DNA of 64,000 nucleotides from Erythrobasidium yunnanense (lineage: Eukaryota; Basidiomycota; Cystobasidiomycetes; Erythrobasidiales; Erythrobasidiaceae). Position 1 is the stretch's first letter. Each line of letters starts with the position of its first letter. Of the stretch, positions 57,611 to 64,000 are shown piece by piece. The translations under genes and the position numbers were made by a program. Below the pieces are notes generated by a model. That model ran no database searches and was not told the DNA's origin. It saw only the letters and a list, made by a program, of their open reading frames with translations. The DNA is taken from contig BCJC01000005.1 in assembly GCA_001600175.1 (NCBI GenBank), forward strand, positions 662,471-726,470. The letters run 5' to 3'.

Positions 57611-60459
57611 CTAATAATCCTGTAATTGGATTCGAGTACCTATGTTTTTCCTGGCTGACCTTCTGCTGCTTTTCGTCAACTCGGTGAGCGCATCGTCAAC
57701 GTCACCGTAGAAGCCGTAGCCGAAGTCATTCTCCTCATCATCCGACTCTTTATGACCCAACCCTGAGGACGGCTTCGCATTTGCTTCCCGGTATAGCTGA
57801 AGTAAGATTCTTTGCACTTCCAGCAAGTAAGCTCGAAGGGTGTCGAGATAGCGCTGCGTCTGCAAATGTTTGCTCGAAGCACAGAAAGAAAGGCCATCGT
57901 CCTGTAGAGGCCCTTTAATCAGCTTGGGTATTACATATATAGGAAGTGCCGGCTGACCTTGATGATATAGCCAATACCGAATCCATCTGGCACGACAGCG
58001 CCGAAGCCAAACAGTCTAAGACAAGGGTTACCGCAGTTACTCGTCGACAATGTTGAGTGATTTAAGGTCGCGTATCCAGAGTCTCTGAAGAAAGCAGGTA
58101 GAGGTGCAACTGAACCATTGGTATCTGTGGCTTTGCTCTCGTCCATAGGCCCATTGTCGAGTGCTTCTGCGCCCAAGGAGGGGTTCTTGGCCAGCTGCAG
58201 CATCGCATAGAGCAATCGGTCCTGTCCTAAACCTTTACTTGCTTCTCTACTGATGTCGGTGTGACGCTTGCAGGCTTTGCGCAACGCGTCCATCTTGTCG
58301 CGGTTAGATGCTTCTGCCGAGCAGAATGTCCGGACGAAGTGCACAGACTCCGGTTGTACCGATCTAGTGGATCATTCAGTCAAGCTCTACTTGACCGGTA
58401 TATAATCTCGCCTACCTGATAGCCTCGGTTCGCCCATGTATGAAAGACTTTGTCATTGCTGGCTCGTATGTGCACTCGATGCGCCCGTATAGCGAATAGT
58501 AAGCTGCTTGATAGGCCATTTGTACGACTTTGTTCGGCGTGTAAGCTTATCATCTTAGACATAAGAGGGCAAGTAAACTTACAGGCATCGGGGGAGAAGC
58601 CGTGTCTCGTGATGAAGGACTTGCCATAGCTCTGGAACTCCAGCGAAACGACATCGTTCTGGCAGATGAGATCCGACAGTCTAGTCTCGGCGAAGCGAAT
58701 GCCAGTTCGCAGCTCTGGAGTTAGATTCCATTCCATCTTCTTAGGCTCAGTATCGATTTCCTCCTCCTCTTCATGACTTCCGTTAGTAGTTCCATTTGCT
58801 TTCTTCCCTGCACCGGTAGCGAAAGGAGAGAGCTTGGCTTTGAATAAGGTGGTCGCGTTTGAGTTGATGCTCTTGGCGAAGCGCAGAATGAGCTCGGTAT
58901 AGACGTCGCCGGCATACCGAAGCACGCTGATCGTGTCAAGACAGGACAAAGGATCAGCTTAGCACAGAGATGCTATACCAAAAGGGCCTACGTATGACCA
59001 TCTACGCCCGAATGCTCAAAGTTGATACCAGCAGTCCCGTTTGCAGCAACGATGATCTGTAGCTTCTCGTACCATCGATTCGTACATGTACCGGTCTGCA
59101 CACCTTTCTCAAGGTAGTATGTTCCGCAAAGCATGTTTGCGCAGGTTTCATTCAGGTTCGACGGTGATGAGTCGTCCAAGCAGACTACGAACAACGCGCT
59201 GTCCACCAACTCCACTGCGGCCACCAAGATATCAGCTACAATGTGATGGCTTGAACCTCTATGGGGCAGTGAGTAAGCTTACAGCAAGACCTATTGCTCT
59301 TGTCGTCCCGCAGGCGATCTCGGAGATTTGCCCAGACTTTACGATTCTCAGTCGACAAGACACCCACAGCGCCGGCTGCGACTTGCTGTAGAGGGATCTT
59401 GTCTGCATCTCTGCAGATACCTTCGAGGTTGTTGAGCAGCTCTCGTTCGGTCAAGGCAGGACGATGGCGGGAGTCTAGGACCTGACGGAGATGAGATATA
59501 TCAGCAGAAGCCTGGGAAACTTGATCGAAAGGTGTACCTCGAAGTAATAGAACTGTCCGCGTCGCAATACGACGATATGCTTGGACTCAGGATCGGACTC
59601 CATTTTGCAGCCGGTCCTAAGTAAGCGCACATTAGCCACTGAATCAATTATACTGTGACTGTGGACTGAACGTACTGCGTAGGTATTCTAGCTGTTCCGA
59701 AAAGACGGGCATACTGGTACATATCAAGCGGTGTTCCTCGCATATTGTCTGGCTCCAGCTGCCCCGTTCGCAGATCATGTACAAAGCCTAAACTTGCCAT
59801 GATGAGTCCTACGGCTCTCTGCATCTGCGAACCTCGAGACGGCGTAGGGTCATCTTCGAGGATAAAGAAGGGATTGAGGTTGAGCACGACGGAGTCGGTG
59901 GTGTCTAGGTAGGCAGCATCCCAAAAGGCTTCGATGTACGAGTCTCGCTCGTTGGCGTACTTCCGCAGACGCTTGTCCAGATCTGGACCTTCATTCTGAA
60001 GGAAGTTATCGACGACCTTCTTCGTCTGGGCATGCTCTTCGGGGGCCTATATGTAGTTCAAAGTCAGCTTCGAATACATATCTAGCTGTGTGCAGCTTGC
60101 CTGAAGTCCTTCAAGCGCTCTGAGATAGCGCTTACATGTATCTTGCAGCGGAGGAATGGGAAGCTTGGGCAGATCCGACTGGTACCGCAGGGCTGTGAGA
60201 AATGCTCAGTCTCATGGTCCACATACTTGGACAGCGTTAGATCACGTACTGAGACCACCGCCTAGGTCGTGACGCAACAAGACACGGCAAACCAAGTAAG
60301 CGGGGCATAAGGAAGTTAGACAGCGTCGAGCGTACTGCCTCCTTTGACGGGCACAGCTCCGCCTTTGTCGTCGCTGACTACACGCAGCTTCTCTGATTTC
60401 GGAGCTTCAAGATTGAGCTTCTCGAGCGGCGCCGCAGCCTGCGTTCCATCCGAGGACAT
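57611..60459 (-). CDS. Carnitine O-acetyltransferase (YAT/CAT type)
   Basis: Moves acetyl groups between CoA and carnitine. The start MSSDGTQAAAPLEK at 60459 precedes the family entry LRYQSDLPKLPIPPLQDTCKRYL. Further landmarks: NPFFILEDDP, RRGQFYYFEVLD, NRWYEKLQI, the catalytic His in INFEHSGVDGHT, SFITRHGFSPD, and HGRTEAIRSVQPES (carnitine-binding region). The end has a GFGIGYIIK stretch and an acidic tail DFGYGFYGDVDD. No N-terminal mitochondrial presequence or C-terminal peroxisomal SKL is seen, which suggests a cytosolic isoform such as Yat2 (inference). About ten short introns. Confidence 0.9.
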
Positions 60460-61204
60460 GGTAGGAGTCTTGCAAGCAGAAGTAGATGGGATGTCAGAAG
60501 TCAAGCGCTGTACCAGAGTCTCAACTTCGTTTACTTGAAAGAACCGGAATAGATCGCTCGAATCTAGACACGTGAATTGCGACCCCCCGCGGGAACCTCC
60601 GCAGGCAGATCGTACATTGCTTGCGATTTGCGAGGAAATGGTATGTACAGGAACAAACACAGCAAATACAACGAGCTGCTCGACATGCACCAGGCCTAAG
60701 TCGTCCGCCGATGTAAGACCTGTTCCGTCGGCACACTAACCGGACTTCCGCTGTCCGAATTCTGTGTGTCCGTGTCATTTGCTATGCCATCAACAGATAG
60801 TCCAGCGTTACCGTCACTGTGAGGTAGGTAATGAAGGGCTCTTGTGGTCAGCCAGATTCTGGCCCTCCGCTCCACTTGTCATTCGCATAGCTCTACGCTA
60901 TTCTAGTAGGGGACCACTGATAGCACTCCCAGCATCTTGTCGCTAAGACTATCAGGTGTCGCCATCGACAGGGTATCGGAAAGCTCGCATCCAGACAGGT
61001 CTATCATGTCGATCCATATGTGCTAGCGAGGCAGGAGCTGAATAGATCCAAAGAGGCAGATCAACACCCGATCCTTGTAGCTGATGAGGGTCTTGAGCAG
61101 ATATTGGACGGTGCGACAGTCACCTCAGAAGACTCCTTCTGCAGAGTGGTTGTTTCAGCTCGACCAGCTCGAAGTTTGGGAGACACGCACAGAGGCTATT
61201 ATCG
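60460..61204. other. Unassigned region with possible small spliced plus-strand gene
   Basis: About 745 bp. Between 60780 and 61208 the plus strand offers consistent splice sites (gtaggt...cgcatag, gtaggg...ctatcag) and coding-like pieces, for example IVQRYRHCE, LYAIL and SPSTGYRKARIQT. Alternative frames near 61020-61200 are also open, so no model is secure. The rest is the CAT promoter. Confidence 0.35.
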
Positions 61205-62449
61205 CTAGTCATCCTGTATCACGACGATCCAGCTTGTCCCATTGCCAGCATGCACGCTGTGAATGGATTGCTTATCGTCCGAATTTGGCCAGACTTCTTG
61301 TGGCTCGAATATATCGTCTAGCTGTTCGCCTTGCGATAGATTGCCATGCTCGTTCCAGCCCCATCCATAGACCTTCCTCTGACCATCCACGTCCAGCAGT
61401 GCAAGCACATGCTCTGAGCCGGCCGCTATTTGGACTATCTCTACTCCTTCCAGAAAGTATACTGGCCGTTTCTCGCTCGCCGGCCCTTGTCTGCCAAGTT
61501 GGCCATGCGAATTGTTGCCAAAGGACAACAATGAGCTTCCTTCCGCCGACTTCTGCAGTAAAAAGCTGGAGGACCAGGTGGCATGAACCAAAGTAGACTC
61601 GACCAGTTTCGGCCTGGAGAGTGTGGCTATGCTATCCTTGACACCGACTGACCCTAGCTGTCCTTTCTTGTTGCTGCCGACAAGATGGATGAATCGCTGA
61701 TCTTCCGGCACGAGGCATGTATGATGATGTCCTACCGCCACGCTTGCATATGACTGCGTGCCAGTGAATGCGGCCAGAGAAGCGACTTTCGGCCGTAATG
61801 CAGAAAGGATGTTCAACCTTTCCAGCTGTCCGTGCCGTGCAGAACCCCATCCGGCAGCTTTCCCTAGCCTGTCGAGTGCGACTACATGTCGCGGGCCAGC
61901 TGTAATGCTATCTATCCCGCATGAGCTCGAGAGACAGACTAAATGTGGTCCATCGTGCTGTGGATTGACCCAGCCTCCGAGTTCGCCGTGGTCGTTCGCG
62001 CCCATCGCCATCAAACAGGTGACTGAGGCATCTCTCTTGCTTTCGAGTAAGATATACGAAGTCTCCCAAGCTGCCGCTACATCTTTGACACGAAGATTAC
62101 GAGCCGAGATCGGCAAGCGTGTCCAATCGTCCCCAGGCAAGCTATAAAGCAGGTCTTGTATAGAAAGAGGTGTGAAAGTGAAGTGACAGTCTTGCGAACT
62201 CTTCCCTAGCTGCCGGCAGTAGGAAGCGCCAGCGACAAGTACGTCTCTTCTGTCATCAACCTGAACGAGCATCAAAGTATGGTTCGCCCCGGCGACGATC
62301 TTGACTTTGAGATGATTGAGCTGGCTGTCTTGTACTTCATAGTCGGTTTCCAGCGGGCATAGAGTCCAAGTGTGCGCATCATCGCGGTTGCCGGTCCCGA
62401 GCTGGCCATGAGAATTTGAGCCAGCTGCATAGATGACAAGCTTGGGCAT
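61205..62449 (-). CDS. ATS1: RCC1-repeat protein, ATS1-like
   Basis: Intronless, 414 residues from ATG 62449 (MPKLVIYAAGSNSHGQLG). RCC1-type beta-propeller blades recur: SNSHGQLG, ANDHGELG, SARHGQLE, SNKKGQLG, NNSHGQLG, and GWNEHGNL near the end. Spacing is as in Ats1, the yeast alpha-tubulin suppressor that works in tRNA wobble modification and Elongator-related steps. A longer N-terminal extension would need a non-ATG start and is not used. It shares a 122-bp divergent promoter with MRF1. Confidence 0.86.
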   Translation of the reverse strand: MPKLVIYAAGSNSHGQLGTGNRDDAHTWTLCPLETDYEVQDSQLNHLKVKIVAGANHTLMLVQVDDRRDVLVAGASYCRQLGKSSQDCHFTFTPLSIQDLLYSLPGDDWTRLPISARNLRVKDVAAAWETSYILLESKRDASVTCLMAMGANDHGELGGWVNPQHDGPHLVCLSSSCGIDSITAGPRHVVALDRLGKAAGWGSARHGQLERLNILSALRPKVASLAAFTGTQSYASVAVGHHHTCLVPEDQRFIHLVGSNKKGQLGSVGVKDSIATLSRPKLVESTLVHATWSSSFLLQKSAEGSSLLSFGNNSHGQLGRQGPASEKRPVYFLEGVEIVQIAAGSEHVLALLDVDGQRKVYGWGWNEHGNLSQGEQLDDIFEPQEVWPNSDDKQSIHSVHAGNGTSWIVVIQDD

Positions 62450-62571
62450 ATCGCGCGCACAAGGTAGCTCCAAAGCTGTTCAAGCCGGATGTACCGGAGT
62501 CTTGAAGGTGTTCGTCTTCGGTCAATGTTAGCAAGAGAAAGGGTTGATCTTCTGGCTATTGAAAGTGATTG

Positions 62572-63991
62572 ATGAGTCTGCGAAGATGTTGCTGCCAATT
62601 TGCGCGCAATCGCTACAGAGCTGCTGAGCTCAAGAAGACTACTGGAATATACTCCTCCTCCTCCCTCCGCTATGCAAGCTCTTCGACATCTGCTGGTCCC
62701 TCGACCTCTACCGAAGACAAGCTCGTCAGGCTCGCAAGACAGACGCTCAACAAAGCTAATGCAGAGATCCAAAGCGGTTCTAGCAATGAGATTGAGAGTG
62801 CCAAACGGACGAAACAGCTGGAAGGCCTGAAGCAAGCACTCAAGAACTGGGAGGAAATCTTCAAAGTATGTCGTTCGCACATACTCCTAGCAGAGATAAA
62901 TAAAGCGAGAGCATTGATACGATCCCTAGTGAATGCGCTAGCTCCGCCGAAGTTTGCAGGATGTCCTGGATAACGACAAGGACAAGGAAATGCAAGAACT
63001 GGCAGCAATAGACCTAGCCTCCGTTCGCGAACTGCTCATAGAAGCTTCAGATCGGCTACAAACAGCACTCTTACCGCAAGATGACACCTCTTCCCTTGGC
63101 TGTCTGATGGAAATCAAGGCTGGTGTCGGTGGATCAGAAGCAAGCATATTCGCTGGCGATCTTATGCGAATGTATTCCCGCTATGCGACGAGTAGGCAAT
63201 GGACGAGCGACATCGTCGATGCCTCCGCTGTGGGCGCAACAGGAGGGACCGATGCTTTTCGAGAAGTCATTTTGGAAGTGGATGGTCAGGGCGCATATTC
63301 TGCTTTGAGGCATGAGGCTGGAGTGCACAGAGTTCAAAGAGTGCCTGCGACCGAGACGCAAGGAAGATTGCATACCAGTACGGCATCTGTGATCGTGAGT
63401 GCCAAATTATGCGGTCGTGGCATGCGCTGATAACGATAGCGGCAGGTCTTACCCTCGGGGTCTGAATATGATCCATCTATGGACAAAGTACTGGATGAAA
63501 AGGATGTGAGGGTGGAAGTGATGCGATCAGGCGGAGCAGGCGGCCAGGTCAGCAAATTCGCACTGTATCTAACATAGATTACGCTGACATGCCGATCACA
63601 GCACGTCAATCGAACAGAGTCTGCTGTGAGATTGACGCACATACCCAGCGGCATCACAGTGTCTATCCAAGAAACGCGATCGCAGCATAAGAACCGCGCC
63701 AAAGCGTATCAAGTCCTTCGCGCACGCTTGTTAGCCGTACAGCTCGCCGAGAAAGAAGCTTCCGATCGAGCACAGCGGCGTGCGCAAGTGCGCGGTCAAG
63801 ATAGAAGCGAGAAGATCCGGACATACAATTTCGCGCAAGATAGAGTCACGGATCATAGACTGCCGTTGACGCTTTCGGGCGTGCAAGGATTCTTGGAAGG
63901 CGATAAAGGAACAACGGACATCATGGTCAATGAGCTGCAACAATGGAGCCTGAATCAACAGATAGAAGACCGTCTGGAGGATTCGCAATAA
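62572..63991 (+). CDS. MRF1: Mitochondrial peptide chain release factor 1
   Basis: Four exons: 62572-62865, 62960-63394, 63446-63547 and 63602-63991, giving 406 residues. The N-terminus is basic with Arg and Ser ([20 protein letters not shown]), fitting a mitochondrial presequence. Class-I release-factor features: [36 protein letters not shown], and the catalytic GGQ at 275-277, where an intron falls exactly after the Gln codon. [36 protein letters not shown] and the basic end complete domain 3. It frees the finished chain at UAA/UAG in mitochondria. Confidence 0.94.
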
Positions 63992-64000
63992 GAGAAGCTT

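Noticed and set aside
61084-61596. 170-codon plus-strand frame opposite the ATS1-like gene
   Set aside because: Most of it is antisense to well-formed RCC1 repeats; only the part before 61205 is kept as an uncertain region.
1-64000. Search for LTR elements, DNA transposons, CRISPR arrays and RNA genes
   Set aside because: No long terminal or inverted repeats, no transposase or polymerase motifs, no regular short repeats and no convincing tRNA or rRNA signature were seen. A covariance-model scan would be decisive for RNA genes.

Overview
The window is nuclear DNA of a filamentous or dimorphic fungus. Genes are split by many short introns (about 50-65 bp, GT-AG, CTGAC/CTAAC-like branch points), some exons are only 9-20 nt, and spacing is compact (about one gene per 2 kb). 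The content is typically fungal: DRS1, AVO1/SIN1 of TORC2, the kinetochore protein Fta4, IKS1, an SPX-RING ligase, DUF3292 membrane proteins, HSF-type factors and SCS7/FA2H. The intron density suggests a basidiomycete or other intron-rich lineage, but the sequence alone does not fix the taxon. I rebuilt exon structures by hand from splice signals, reading frame and family motifs. No LTR element, virus-like element, DNA transposon, CRISPR array, rRNA or tRNA was recognised.

Layout. 0-2.6 kb: the DEAD-box ribosome-biogenesis helicase DRS1, whose 5' end lies outside the window. 2.8-16.3 kb: a plus-strand run with a catabolic flavour: amidase, MFS transporter (damaged or unresolved N-terminus), TCP11/SOK1-like protein, old-yellow-enzyme oxidoreductase, a second MFS transporter, and a fusion of diaminopropionate ammonia-lyase with an M20 metallo-deacetylase. 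16.6-24.7 kb, all minus: a secreted Ser/Thr-type wall protein, two tandem DUF3292 paralogues and an FAA-hydrolase. 25.8-31.9 kb: a small CBS-domain protein, AVO1/SIN1 and a disordered hypothetical protein. 32.4-38.8 kb, plus: an ML-domain lipid-binding protein, glutamate decarboxylase and a vacuolar Ca2+/H+ exchanger.

38.8-41.7 kb is the accessory-looking part. It has small orphan minus-strand ORFs, two of them related to each other, and a diverged partial copy of the cytochrome-b5 part of the FA2H gene that stands intact 3.4 kb downstream. 42.3-51.1 kb: Fta4, FA2H, an RS-rich nuclear protein, IKS1 kinase and an SPX-RING ubiquitin ligase ending in a CaaX box. 51.6-56.5 kb: three consecutive plus-strand genes that each carry a diverged HSF-type DNA-binding domain. 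56.7-64 kb: a peroxiredoxin-like protein, carnitine acetyltransferase, an ATS1/RCC1-repeat protein and the mitochondrial release factor MRF1.

Main points of interest: the lyase-deacetylase fusion and its neighbourhood, the HSF-like trio, the partial b5 copy inside an orphan ORF array, an intron present in only one of two tandem DUF3292 genes, and four GC-AG introns.
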